Part shown: one piece after another, positions 34,875-44,215 of the stretch
Layout of the letters: each line of letters starts with the position of its first letter
How positions within the stretch are numbered: position 1 is the stretch's first letter
NCBI GenBank assembly: GCA_938075155.1
Contig: CALJGL010000007.1
Location: 1-64,000 of the forward strand
Reading direction: 5' to 3'
From: UBA12191 sp009937185
Lineage (GTDB): Bacteria > Planctomycetota > UBA8108 > UBA1146
DNA length: 64,000 nt
Made by a program: the position numbers and the translations under genes
Notes under the pieces: generated by a model
Seen by the model: the letters and a program-made list of their open reading frames with translations, nothing else
Told to the model about the DNA's origin: nothing
Database searches by the model: none

Positions 34875-37800
34875 ATGACTTTTGATCCTTCGAAATTTAC
34901 AAAATCAGAAATCAGAGCTCGATTCACGGATCAGTTGGCTCGACAGATCCTCATCATCGATGGTGCAACCGGAACTGCACTGCAAGAGCTCGATCTAACA
35001 GCCGAAGACTTTGGCGGTGAAGATCTCGCAGGATGTAACGAAAATCTCATCCTGACCCGCCCCCACGTGATTCGCTCAGTCCACAGGAAATATTTGGAGG
35101 CGGGTGCAGACTGCATCGAAACCAATACCTTTGGAGCGACTCCAATTGTGCTAGATGAATATGACCTGGGATCTCTAGCATATGAAATCAATGAAAAGGG
35201 AGCGCGGCTTGCTCGCGAAGAAGCGGATGCTTTTTCAACTCCTGAACGTCCCCGTTGGGTTTTAGGCTCGATGGGTCCGACTACAAAAACACTTTCAGTG
35301 ACGGGTGGAATATCATTCGATGAACTCGTCGAAAATTTCCGAGTTCAAACACTAGGGCTTCTCAAAGGTGGCGTGGATATTCTTCTTTTGGAAACAGTTC
35401 AAGATGGATTGAATCTAAAGGCCGCGCAAATTGGAATTGAAGAAGCAGGAAAAGAACTCGGCTACTCAAGACCCGTTGCTATTTCATGCACCATTGAACC
35501 GATGGGGACGATGCTCGCGGGTCAAACCATTGAGGCTTTCTACTCAAGCGTCGAACACTTTGAGCCAGTTTTCATCGGTATGAATTGTGCGACTGGCCCA
35601 CGCTTCATGACGGATCACTTGCGGTCTCTATCTGCCATCTCCTCATTCCCTGTCTCCATTTACCCGAATGCAGGATTACCCAACTCCGATGGACTCTACG
35701 AAGAGACCCCCGAGATATTGTCAGCAAATCTACAGCCCTTCCTAGATCAAGGTTGGGTCAATGTTGTTGGAGGATGCTGCGGGACAACACCTGATCACAT
35801 ACGTGCCATATCCGCTATTGCGAAAAAGGCGACCCCAAGAGAGATCAAGCCATTAAATACACTCACTCTCTCAGGAATAGAATCCGTAGACGTTACTGAG
35901 GATACCGTTCCGCTCATCGTCGGAGAGAGAACGAATGTCATCGGCAGCCGTAAGTTCAAGAAACTGATCGCTAAGGATGAGTTTGAAAAAGCCGCCGAAC
36001 TAGGAAGAAAACAAGCTCGCGGAGGAGCGCACATCATCGATGTGTGCATGGCAGACCCTGATCGAGAAGAACTAGAAGACATGCTGAAGTTTCTTCCGGT
36101 ACTCACAAGGATGACCAAAGCCCCTCTCATGATCGACTCGACCGATTCCAATGTCATCGAGCAATCGCTAAAGCTCTGCCAAGGGAAATCAGTCATCAAC
36201 TCCATTAACTTGGAAGATGGCGAAGAGAGATTCGAATCTGTGGTTCCGATAGCACGACGCTATGGTGCAGCACTGGTTGTAGGTTGCATCGATGAGGACC
36301 CAGAAGACGGCATGGCGGTAACTGTCGAAAGAAAACTGGCCATTGCGGAGCGATCTCATGATCTCTTGACTCGTAAATACGGGATCCCTGAACAAGACAT
36401 CATCTTTGATCCCCTAGTTTTCCCTGTCGGAACAGGCGACCAAAAATACACCGCCTCCGCATCTGCAACTATTGATGGAGTTCGGGCGATCCAGGATCGA
36501 TTCCCAAATTGCAGCACTGTTCTTGGTATCAGTAACGTTTCATTTGGACTCCCTCCAGCAGGAAGAGAAGTTTTAAATTCGGTCTTCCTATACCACTGTG
36601 TTCAAGCAGGCCTCTCGATGGCCATCGTCAATTCTGAACGCATGGAACGGTACGCCAGCATCCCGGAAAACGAACGTGCTCTTTCCGAGAATCTCATATG
36701 GCAACGCACTGCTGACCCCATCGCGGAATTCACAGAGTTCTATCGCGGCAAAAAGATTGCAGCGGAGGGCCAGTCCCCCCTTCTTGAGCTACCCATCCCA
36801 GAAAGACTCTCTCAAAACATCATCGAGGGAACAAAAGAGGGCCTTGAGGACGCATTGGCCATCGCTCTAGAGACATATGACAGCCCACTCGCCATCATTA
36901 ATGGTCCCCTCATGAACGGAATGGCCGAGGTGGGGCGACTCTTCAACGACAATGAACTGATCGTCGCCGAGGTCCTTCAAAGCGCAGAAGCCATGAAAGC
37001 TGCTGTCGCATTCCTTGAACCGCACATGGAGAAATCAGAGATCATCTCAAGAGGAAAAGTCCTCCTTGCGACTGTTAAAGGGGATGTTCACGACATCGGG
37101 AAGAATCTAGTTCAAATCATTCTTTCCAATAATGGATTCGAAGTCATCGACCTAGGGATAAAAGTTCCACCTGCACAACTGATCGATGCCGTCAAAGAGC
37201 ACAATCCAGATGCGATCGGGTTATCGGGACTCCTCGTAAAATCTGCACAGCAAATGGTTGTGACTGCAGAAGATCTCCAGAGTAATGGAATCAATCTACC
37301 TATCCTTGTCGGCGGAGCGGCTCTTTCAGAAAAATTTACTGCGACAAAAATTCAGCGTGTTACTGATTCAACAGTGATCTATTCCAAAGACGCTATGGAC
37401 GGACTTCGAATCGTAAATGAGATTCTCGACGAAGAAAAACGAGATGACTTCATCGCTTCCGTAAAAAGAGATCAACAACGAATTACTGTCGGTGGATCCG
37501 CTTCTTCTACAGTATCGGTAGCAGAGATTACACTTCCTGAACGATCTCCTGAGATCTCTATTTTGGAAGAGGTTCCGGCACTCATTGATTTCGAAATGAA
37601 ATTTGAGACCAGTATCGATCCCAGAGAAATTTATCCACTGATCAATCCTCAAATGCTTTACGGCAGACATATGGGGCTTCGGGGGAATTTCACAAAGAAA
37701 ATCTCTGCAGGTGATCCGAAGGCAGTTCAACTCAAAGAGTTGATGGACAACTTACTGGACGAGGTCACTCAGAGAGATCTGCTACTTCCACGTGCGATGT

Positions 37801-38387
37801 GGAGACATTTACCTGCCAGTTCGAGTTCTGATTCCCTCTTCATTCACTGTCCTGAGAATGGGCAGATCATTGAAACCATCAGTTTTCCTCGACAACCCAA
37901 GCCACCATTTCAATCCATATGTGACTACATTCTTCCTGCCGCGGAAGATGGAAGCGCCAGAGATCATCTCGCGATGCTCGTGACCACTTCTGGATCTGGA
38001 GTCAGGGACCAATCACGAGCCTGGCTTCACGAAGGCGAATATCTTAAATCCCATGCGATTCAAGCTTTGGCAGTAGAACTCGCAGAGGGCCTTGCAGAGA
38101 GAATCCATAAAAAGATTCGGGCCAGTTGGGGATTCCCTGACCCAGAAGGCATGGCTCCGTTGGATCTCTTCCGCGCACGATATCGCGGCAAAAGGTACTC
38201 ATTTGGCTACCCAGCCTGTCCAGATTTATCCTGTCAGGAATCGATCTGGAGGCTCCTCAAGCCCGAGGAGCACTTGGGAGTCGAGTTGACGGAAGGATTC
38301 ATGATGGATCCGGAAGCAAGCGTCTCTGCTCTCGCCTTCCACCACCCGGATGCCAACTACTTTGGTGTCGGTGGTCGCGAAGTTTGA
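34875..38387 (+). CDS. metH: Cobalamin-dependent methionine synthase
   Basis: A full four-module MetH of 1170 residues that transfers methyl from methyl-tetrahydrofolate through cobalamin to homocysteine. Order: homocysteine domain (about 20-325; zinc cysteines in GMNCATGP and GGCCGTTPDH), pterin domain (VGERTNVIGSRKF onwards, about 350-610), cap and B12 domains (about 640-870; GDVHDIGKN with cobalt-ligand H739), and SAM-dependent reactivation domain (RARYRGKRYSFGYPACPDL). AGGAG lies 9 bases before the ATG. No cobalamin riboswitch is recognisable in the 90-base leader. Confidence 0.97.
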   Translation: MTFDPSKFTKSEIRARFTDQLARQILIIDGATGTALQELDLTAEDFGGEDLAGCNENLILTRPHVIRSVHRKYLEAGADCIETNTFGATPIVLDEYDLGSLAYEINEKGARLAREEADAFSTPERPRWVLGSMGPTTKTLSVTGGISFDELVENFRVQTLGLLKGGVDILLLETVQDGLNLKAAQIGIEEAGKELGYSRPVAISCTIEPMGTMLAGQTIEAFYSSVEHFEPVFIGMNCATGPRFMTDHLRSLSAISSFPVSIYPNAGLPNSDGLYEETPEILSANLQPFLDQGWVNVVGGCCGTTPDHIRAISAIAKKATPREIKPLNTLTLSGIESVDVTEDTVPLIVGERTNVIGSRKFKKLIAKDEFEKAAELGRKQARGGAHIIDVCMADPDREELEDMLKFLPVLTRMTKAPLMIDSTDSNVIEQSLKLCQGKSVINSINLEDGEERFESVVPIARRYGAALVVGCIDEDPEDGMAVTVERKLAIAERSHDLLTRKYGIPEQDIIFDPLVFPVGTGDQKYTASASATIDGVRAIQDRFPNCSTVLGISNVSFGLPPAGREVLNSVFLYHCVQAGLSMAIVNSERMERYASIPENERALSENLIWQRTADPIAEFTEFYRGKKIAAEGQSPLLELPIPERLSQNIIEGTKEGLEDALAIALETYDSPLAIINGPLMNGMAEVGRLFNDNELIVAEVLQSAEAMKAAVAFLEPHMEKSEIISRGKVLLATVKGDVHDIGKNLVQIILSNNGFEVIDLGIKVPPAQLIDAVKEHNPDAIGLSGLLVKSAQQMVVTAEDLQSNGINLPILVGGAALSEKFTATKIQRVTDSTVIYSKDAMDGLRIVNEILDEEKRDDFIASVKRDQQRITVGGSASSTVSVAEITLPERSPEISILEEVPALIDFEMKFETSIDPREIYPLINPQMLYGRHMGLRGNFTKKISAGDPKAVQLKELMDNLLDEVTQRDLLLPRAMWRHLPASSSSDSLFIHCPENGQIIETISFPRQPKPPFQSICDYILPAAEDGSARDHLAMLVTTSGSGVRDQSRAWLHEGEYLKSHAIQALAVELAEGLAERIHKKIRASWGFPDPEGMAPLDLFRARYRGKRYSFGYPACPDLSCQESIWRLLKPEEHLGVELTEGFMMDPEASVSALAFHHPDANYFGVGGREV

Positions 38388-38393
38388 TCGATC

Positions 38394-39035
38394 CTAGTCC
38401 CAGGCCTTGAGATCACACTCTTCAGACAGTACTTCGATATCCGATCTTAGTTGCTCGGTGAACTCGTTCTTGTTTCCACCCCAATAGCGGGCTTCACCAA
38501 CGACACAATCCACGAAAAAGGGCACAAAGATGGCCTCCCCCTTCGGCAAGGCCTTCCCACAACCATGAAGGAAAATCGGATAAACAGGAGCTTCCGGAAA
38601 CTTTTTCGCCAGGTGAGCAATCCCGTTTTTGAAATCACTAAACTTCTCTGCTTCACCGCGACTGCCTTCAGGGTAGATGATCAATATCTGACCCTTTTCA
38701 AGAGCCTCTATACAACCGCTCAGCGGATTTCCACCTGAAACACTCAGTTTTCGCTGTATCGGCAGAATTCCCATAACCTGAGTTGAGAACCATGCCAACA
38801 GACGGTTTTTCATGAAGTAGTCTGCAGCAGCGACTGGTCGAATTTGGTTTTGCATACTCAGGGAAAACAGAGATTGAAGAATCAATGTATCGAGATGACT
38901 GTTGTGATTGGCGGCCAATATCGCTGGACCATTTTTTGGCAGATTTGATTTGCCACGTACGTTGAGTCCGATCACGACCAGCGTCAGAGGCCTCACGATC
39001 AACAGATGAAAGAGAAATTTGAGAACTGTCCCCAT
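38394..39035 (-). CDS. PlsC-like acyltransferase
   Basis: A 213-residue membrane-associated acyltransferase with the catalytic motif NHNSHLD (H-x4-D) and the acceptor-binding motif YPEGSRG. The family adds acyl groups to lysophosphatidic acid or similar acceptors. It is third in an operon with CdsA-like and CDP-alcohol phosphatidyltransferase genes, so phospholipid synthesis is the likely role, though it may be a specialised rather than the housekeeping PlsC. It lies two bases after cdsA and converges on metH with a gap of only six bases. Confidence 0.85.
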   Translation of the reverse strand: MGTVLKFLFHLLIVRPLTLVVIGLNVRGKSNLPKNGPAILAANHNSHLDTLILQSLFSLSMQNQIRPVAAADYFMKNRLLAWFSTQVMGILPIQRKLSVSGGNPLSGCIEALEKGQILIIYPEGSRGEAEKFSDFKNGIAHLAKKFPEAPVYPIFLHGCGKALPKGEAIFVPFFVDCVVGEARYWGGNKNEFTEQLRSDIEVLSEECDLKAWD

Positions 39036-39037
39036 GA

Positions 39038-40003
39038 TTAAGGCATCAGGTAGAACGTGTAATGAAAGAAGATCGGCGAGGTGTATAGCAAACTGTCAAT
39101 CCGATCCAAAATTCCACCATGACCTGGAAGAAAAGTACCCGTATCTTTCACCTTCATGTCTCTTTTTATTGCGGACATGACCAAATCCCCGAAGAAGCCA
39201 CAGGTACCTATCAATAAACCGGCCAACAAAGCCTGGTTGGTTGTGAAATCTGTAAAAATGGGCCCAAGAAAATAGGCTAACGCTATCGTTGTGATCAATC
39301 CCCCAACGAAGCCCTCGGTTGTTTTATTTGGACTGATTTTCGGAATGATCTTATGCTTACCGAATGTCTTTCCCCAAACATACTGGGCAACATCATTTCC
39401 TTCGGTCAGCAACAACAAATACATGACAAGACCACTGCCCCCGGCAGGTCCACAAAACTCTCCGGTCAACCTACCCAGATTTGCCAAATGACTAAAACCG
39501 AAGACACAAGTCATCAAACCCCATTGGGCGATGCCTACAGATCTCAAAAACCCCTCGGTTTCACCCACCAACACTAGTCTTACAGGTAATAAAAGAAACA
39601 TATAAACCGGAATGAAAATAATGAAGACTTCATACCATTCGATGTGAATCCAATAGTACTGAAGTGGTAAAGAAAGATATGCCCAAAACAGCATTCTCCG
39701 ATCTGCACGCCTCGTTGGAATCATCGACAAGAACTCTTTGAGTGCTAAGAAACTGATCAATCCGAAAAACCAGAGAGCGATGTGTTCTTCCACTGCCAAT
39801 GCGACATACAAAAATGAGACGATGTAGAACCATGTCTTCAATCTGGGGGGTACGTCACCCAAGTCTTTTTGTGGATTGATTTTTTTCTGTATTAATATGT
39901 AAATCGCCCCAAGAAAGATGAACCCGTAAATAATCAGAAATGCCCATTTTACGGGCTGGGGATGGCTCGTCAGTTGCTCGATCAGTTGCTCGATCAATTG
40001 CAT
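39038..40003 (-). CDS. cdsA: CdsA-like phosphatidate cytidylyltransferase
   Basis: A 321-residue membrane protein with about eight helices that makes CDP-diacylglycerol from CTP and phosphatidic acid. The CdsA signature is intact at the C-terminus: SAIKRDMKVKDTG, then LPGHGGILDRIDS. Its N-terminus begins with a small 12-base direct repeat coding LIEQLIEQ. The start overlaps the CDP-alcohol phosphatidyltransferase stop by 10 bases. Pairing with that enzyme resembles the E. coli ynbA-ynbB arrangement. Confidence 0.88.
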   Translation of the reverse strand: MQLIEQLIEQLTSHPQPVKWAFLIIYGFIFLGAIYILIQKKINPQKDLGDVPPRLKTWFYIVSFLYVALAVEEHIALWFFGLISFLALKEFLSMIPTRRADRRMLFWAYLSLPLQYYWIHIEWYEVFIIFIPVYMFLLLPVRLVLVGETEGFLRSVGIAQWGLMTCVFGFSHLANLGRLTGEFCGPAGGSGLVMYLLLLTEGNDVAQYVWGKTFGKHKIIPKISPNKTTEGFVGGLITTIALAYFLGPIFTDFTTNQALLAGLLIGTCGFFGDLVMSAIKRDMKVKDTGTFLPGHGGILDRIDSLLYTSPIFFHYTFYLMP

Positions 40004-40638
40004 TCAGCCAACCCCTTCCGCGATCTCTGAAAAACTGTCACACCTTCCAGGACCACAATTCCCCATAGGAGGTAACTGACCCACTCACCTGCTGGAACAC
40101 CCAGTCCCAGCAGCAGGCAAAGAGCTCCGAGAACAAACGCGCGATCACTTTTCCCCATCGGTCCATCATATCGGCGACTGGAACCGATCTGAACTGAGAC
40201 CACCCCGGACATCTCTACAATGATTCCGAGTATGACCAGTAATATTACAGCTCTTTCATCAAATCCGACGATCCACACCAATGGCAGATACAAAGCCACA
40301 TCGGAGACCACATCCCCCATCTCATTGAGCACCGCTCCCAAACGGGATTTCATATCGTGCTCCCGTGCAAGCATCCCGTCGATGGCATTGAGGGCCATTC
40401 GAACAAAGAGCACCACGGGAATCATTAACAGGATTCTGGGGATAGATTCAGAGTCTACCAATCCTGGGAGAGTGGCACCGGTACCACGGTCTATGGCAAG
40501 CCATAATCCCGCCCCGAAGGACAGTACAACTGCTGCGAGAGTCACCTGATTGGCTGTCACACCTGACCGCGCTAGCCATTTGACCATAGGCCGGAGCAAT
40601 CCCTGAAATGCAGGTTTGATGTCATACACACTGACCAC
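39994..40638 (-). CDS. CDP-alcohol phosphatidyltransferase-like protein with altered metal motif
   Basis: A 214-residue membrane protein of the family that joins an alcohol to the phosphatidyl group of CDP-diacylglycerol. The signature normally reads D-x2-DG-x2-AR-x8-G-x3-D-x3-D. Here it is N84-x2-D87-G-x2-AR-x8-G-x3-N105-x3-D109, so the first and third aspartates are asparagines. Either this is a subfamily with a different metal arrangement or the enzyme is weak. The alcohol substrate is unknown. It is the first gene of a three-gene lipid operon. Confidence 0.8.
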   Translation of the reverse strand: MVSVYDIKPAFQGLLRPMVKWLARSGVTANQVTLAAVVLSFGAGLWLAIDRGTGATLPGLVDSESIPRILLMIPVVLFVRMALNAIDGMLAREHDMKSRLGAVLNEMGDVVSDVALYLPLVWIVGFDERAVILLVILGIIVEMSGVVSVQIGSSRRYDGPMGKSDRAFVLGALCLLLGLGVPAGEWVSYLLWGIVVLEGVTVFQRSRKGLAECN

Positions 40639-40700
40639 TGTAACCTCTTCGTCGAAAGCAAAGAATGAGATTTTTTACTGTCGCAGCGTGATCATACCCC

Positions 40701-40730
40701 AAAAAAAAACAAAGATAACTTGTTATCTTT
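40701..40730 (-). terminator. Terminator of the M1-M28 peptidase gene
   Basis: AAAGATAAC (40711-40719) pairs with GTTATCTTT (40722-40730), and on the minus strand a run of nine T residues follows (plus-strand A run 40701-40709). The stem contains the gene's TAA stop codon. Confidence 0.8.
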
Positions 40731-43700
40731 TTGTGGGAATAAGACGGATTTCCACCACCGTTTCATTTCGCTGGATTTCCATCACGACTTCGATTCCGGG
40801 TTCAAGATTTTTCAAGATTTGAGAATACATTCTCAGATCAACCACCGCTTCATCGTTCAACTTCAAAAGCCGATCACCCGCTCTCAAGCCCGCTTTTTCT
40901 GCAGGAGATTCTGGCATTACACTGTCAAATCTCACTCCAGATCCGGTGTCTGCAAAATCAGGCACCGTTCCCAAATACACTTTTCGACTACCACTCGACC
41001 GAGGTGCGGTTTGTGTTTCACCCTCCCCCAAGGTCGAGGTCAGAGGTTCTTTTCGATCTCCGAGGTAAGCCAAAGTTTCTTTGAGCCACTTGCAAACTTT
41101 GACGAGACCTTCGGCATTCACCTTTTCTGCAGTATCACTCGGCCGATGGTAATCAGCATGAGGCCCTGTAGTCAGCTGGATTCCAGAGATTCCCATCTGA
41201 TGGAACGTGACATGATCTGAACCACCGGGATCATCATTGACCGATATCGCCTCAACGCCTGTTGTGAAACCTACACCTCTCACAATATGAACCCATTCGG
41301 TTGCCGTTCCGGTTCCAAGAGCCAAGAGTTGATTTTCTCCAAATCGACCCACCGCATCGATACTGATCGCTGCAAGAGCATTTGTCAGCGGGTATGCGCT
41401 CCCTCCGGAGACCAATCTTCTTGAACCTTTCAACCCCCACTCTTCGCCACTTGTGACGACAAATAGAATCGATCGCTCCGGGTTGCTCACACGCTTAAGC
41501 CAACGTGCGGTTTCGATCAAGACCGCGACGCCTGAAGCATTATCATCTGCACCGGGATGAATCTTTCCCTCATTCCCTGCTCTGACATCGGGCCAACCAT
41601 TTCCCAAATGATCGACATGAGCCATCACGACAACCGGCTTTTGATTCAACTCCGGATTTGACCCGGGGATGATTCCCAGAACATTCTCCAACTTGACGTC
41701 ATTTCCATCCTTCACCTCTTGCCATGAATCGATGAATGATCCGTCTGGAGCCGCGGGTATAAGCCCCGCTTTTTCAAATTCACCAGCGACGAATAGAGTC
41801 GCAGAATGCAAGCCTTCAGAGCCAACTCCACGGCCCTCCCTCTCAGGGTCTGCCAACCATTCAACATGCTTCATCACCTGACGAGGGTCGATCACCTCTC
41901 CTGGACGAGCCAGTGGGGATCGCTTTTCAGAGGGCAGTAATTGTCTCGATCCTGGGCTGTCCCAGAAGAGTGGAGAGCCCACTGCAGACCACTGGCCTTT
42001 CATGAAATTGGCAGGCTCTTCGCCCCGAAAAGCCAAGTATGAATATTTTCCGTAATGTGGCAACTTCCGTGCGAGGCCCGGAATCGCAGACTCCATAGGG
42101 GCTTGGATCCACCCTAAAGTCTGATCCCCTTTTCTGCGGACCTGAATCGTCGACACATCTGTATCCCCCTGTAGAGAGGAAAACGGACTCTCTTTAAGAA
42201 ATAGATCATTGAGCCCAACGTGATCCCCTGAGAGGAACCAGATTTCGGCAGAATTCCCAATATCGGAATTCTCGTAATAATCATCCCATGTGACGATCTC
42301 AAAATCACCAGACTCAGCCCACGTCGAGGCCAGCTCATGCCACGGCTGCCCAGGGCGACTCTCTTTTGGCAGAACGATGATGCCGCGATCAGCACCAAAA
42401 ATATCTCCCAGTGTTGGCGGTGATTCTGCACTATCAAGTCTTCGAAAAACGTCGAAAAAAGGATCTACCCGAATACTCTCAATATCCGATCCCAATCCCA
42501 TTGAAACGACTCTCTCTCCCTTTCCAAAAGAAGCAAAACCTTGCTCCCATTGATTCGAAGATGTTCTAAGCCAATACACTGGAACTCGTAATGGAAAACT
42601 ATTACCGGTTGAGGCCTGAGAAATTTCAATCTGGGTAGATTTATCCCCTTCGACTTTAAGTTTCAATTCAGGAGCCCCTATTGTGGTCACCCAGGCGTCT
42701 ACAAAAGTAGCCACATCCATGCCAGAGGTACGAACCTCTGCCTGTAAGGCATTCGCAATGTCTTGAAAAGACGCTTTGGAGTAAATGTTATCTCGATAGA
42801 AGCGGCCTAATCCCGAAATGAAGCGGTCATCCCCCATCTCCAAACGCAACATGTGCCAGAGCATCAGGCACTTTCCGTAACCTATCGCTTCAGTAGCACC
42901 CGAGTGTCGACTTCTGAACTTTTCCAGAGGGAAATCTTCCGAGGTCTGAACATATGAAGCATATTTTTTAAGAACATCTCTTCGATACTCTGCACCCTGC
43001 CCTGAAACTTCTTTCATCAGATGGTCAGCGAGGTATGCGGTCAGCCCCTCACACCAGTTTCCTGAATCCACATCTACATAGACAGAGTTCCCCCAGTAAT
43101 CGTGGAGAATCTCATGGGGATATGACGATCGAATAATAAAAGGAAGCCTTATTACTTTTGGTCCCAATAGAGTGAATGATGGCATTCCATAACCGGTCTC
43201 CCAGAAATTTTCTACCAGAGCAAACTTGGGCTGAGGATAAGGACCCAACATCCCACTATACATTTCGATGTATTGCTGGGTCGCCTCAAGATACTTGGCA
43301 GCCAATCCTGAATCGTCCTGACGAAGAAACGCCATCAAGTCGATACCATCGATTTCAGAGTAGAAGTCAAAGTACTTTCCGGCGACGAGATATATCTCTT
43401 CCTGTGGTGTTGAACATTCCCACCGGACACGAGTTTCAGTTTCACCTTTTTGATGATCCACGCGTCTCCCCTGCGAGACGGCATCCCAATCGGGAGGCAA
43501 GATCACAGACAAATCGAATGTCAGCATCGAATTTCTGGGCTGTGGTATCCAAGCCGTTGACCCAGCAAGAAAAACACCCTCTTCTTCGATGGTCCCTGCA
43601 GTAGATGAGAAGGACCGGCTGGATCCGGCACCGATTTCACGGCGAGGCTCCCGGATGATTCCCTCTGCTGAAAGTTGAAGTGCTGCGCCCTCCTTCGGGG

Positions 43701-44031
43701 GAGTCCAGCGCCATTGGTTTTTTATGATTTCAGGTCGTGGATCGATACCCGGGTCGTGAACTCTAGGTCCACTGGAAATCAGTTCGAGAATTCCATCACC
43801 GGTACAGCTCACCTTCAGGGCCTCATGAAGGTCAAATTCAACCGGCTCATCGAAGCCATGGTTCAAATCGACAGCCTCAGGGTAGCCAAGGCTAATACTC
43901 CATGAGATGTGGCCTGTTTGAGGGGAAAGACGCACCTCTCCGGTACACTCGGGATGAGTGCCTCCAGAGCTCGATATGAGGCATGACAGAGTGAATATCC
44001 AGGGGTATATCAAGGAATCGCCGCCTTTCAC
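40723..44031 (-). CDS. Exported M1-M28 peptidase fusion with a C-terminal PDZ domain
   Basis: This 1102-residue protein joins two metallopeptidases. The M1-like half has HEILH (from H306) and a glutamate 18 residues on (NWCEGL). The M28 half has AHVDH, GADDNASG, SGEEWGLKGS, DAVGR and YHRPSD, a full two-zinc set. A PDZ domain ends the protein (APRSS.. onwards, DSVMPESPAEKAGLRAGDRLL). The N-terminus DSLIYPWIFTLSCLISSSGG looks like a signal peptide. Start chosen as GTG 44031 with AGGA 5 bases upstream; the frame extends 52 codons more, but that would leave almost no room before the divergent kinase. It may degrade proteins or peptides outside the cytoplasm. Confidence 0.82.
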   Translation of the reverse strand: MKGGDSLIYPWIFTLSCLISSSGGTHPECTGEVRLSPQTGHISWSISLGYPEAVDLNHGFDEPVEFDLHEALKVSCTGDGILELISSGPRVHDPGIDPRPEIIKNQWRWTPPKEGAALQLSAEGIIREPRREIGAGSSRSFSSTAGTIEEEGVFLAGSTAWIPQPRNSMLTFDLSVILPPDWDAVSQGRRVDHQKGETETRVRWECSTPQEEIYLVAGKYFDFYSEIDGIDLMAFLRQDDSGLAAKYLEATQQYIEMYSGMLGPYPQPKFALVENFWETGYGMPSFTLLGPKVIRLPFIIRSSYPHEILHDYWGNSVYVDVDSGNWCEGLTAYLADHLMKEVSGQGAEYRRDVLKKYASYVQTSEDFPLEKFRSRHSGATEAIGYGKCLMLWHMLRLEMGDDRFISGLGRFYRDNIYSKASFQDIANALQAEVRTSGMDVATFVDAWVTTIGAPELKLKVEGDKSTQIEISQASTGNSFPLRVPVYWLRTSSNQWEQGFASFGKGERVVSMGLGSDIESIRVDPFFDVFRRLDSAESPPTLGDIFGADRGIIVLPKESRPGQPWHELASTWAESGDFEIVTWDDYYENSDIGNSAEIWFLSGDHVGLNDLFLKESPFSSLQGDTDVSTIQVRRKGDQTLGWIQAPMESAIPGLARKLPHYGKYSYLAFRGEEPANFMKGQWSAVGSPLFWDSPGSRQLLPSEKRSPLARPGEVIDPRQVMKHVEWLADPEREGRGVGSEGLHSATLFVAGEFEKAGLIPAAPDGSFIDSWQEVKDGNDVKLENVLGIIPGSNPELNQKPVVVMAHVDHLGNGWPDVRAGNEGKIHPGADDNASGVAVLIETARWLKRVSNPERSILFVVTSGEEWGLKGSRRLVSGGSAYPLTNALAAISIDAVGRFGENQLLALGTGTATEWVHIVRGVGFTTGVEAISVNDDPGGSDHVTFHQMGISGIQLTTGPHADYHRPSDTAEKVNAEGLVKVCKWLKETLAYLGDRKEPLTSTLGEGETQTAPRSSGSRKVYLGTVPDFADTGSGVRFDSVMPESPAEKAGLRAGDRLLKLNDEAVVDLRMYSQILKNLEPGIEVVMEIQRNETVVEIRLIPTKR

Positions 44032-44215
44032 CCGGATCCTATCGTCAGGAGCTCCTAGAGTCCATCTTGACAGTGAACCTTGACTCGGAGACCTGAACAT
44101 ATTCACATCCGTGAGCGAGACACGCCATCGTTGAGTCCCAATACTGGTTTCCCCTTCGGAGGCCCCCCCATCGATGTGCTGATCCATAGCCCAAAACAGC
44201 GCTAGCGGAGTGATG

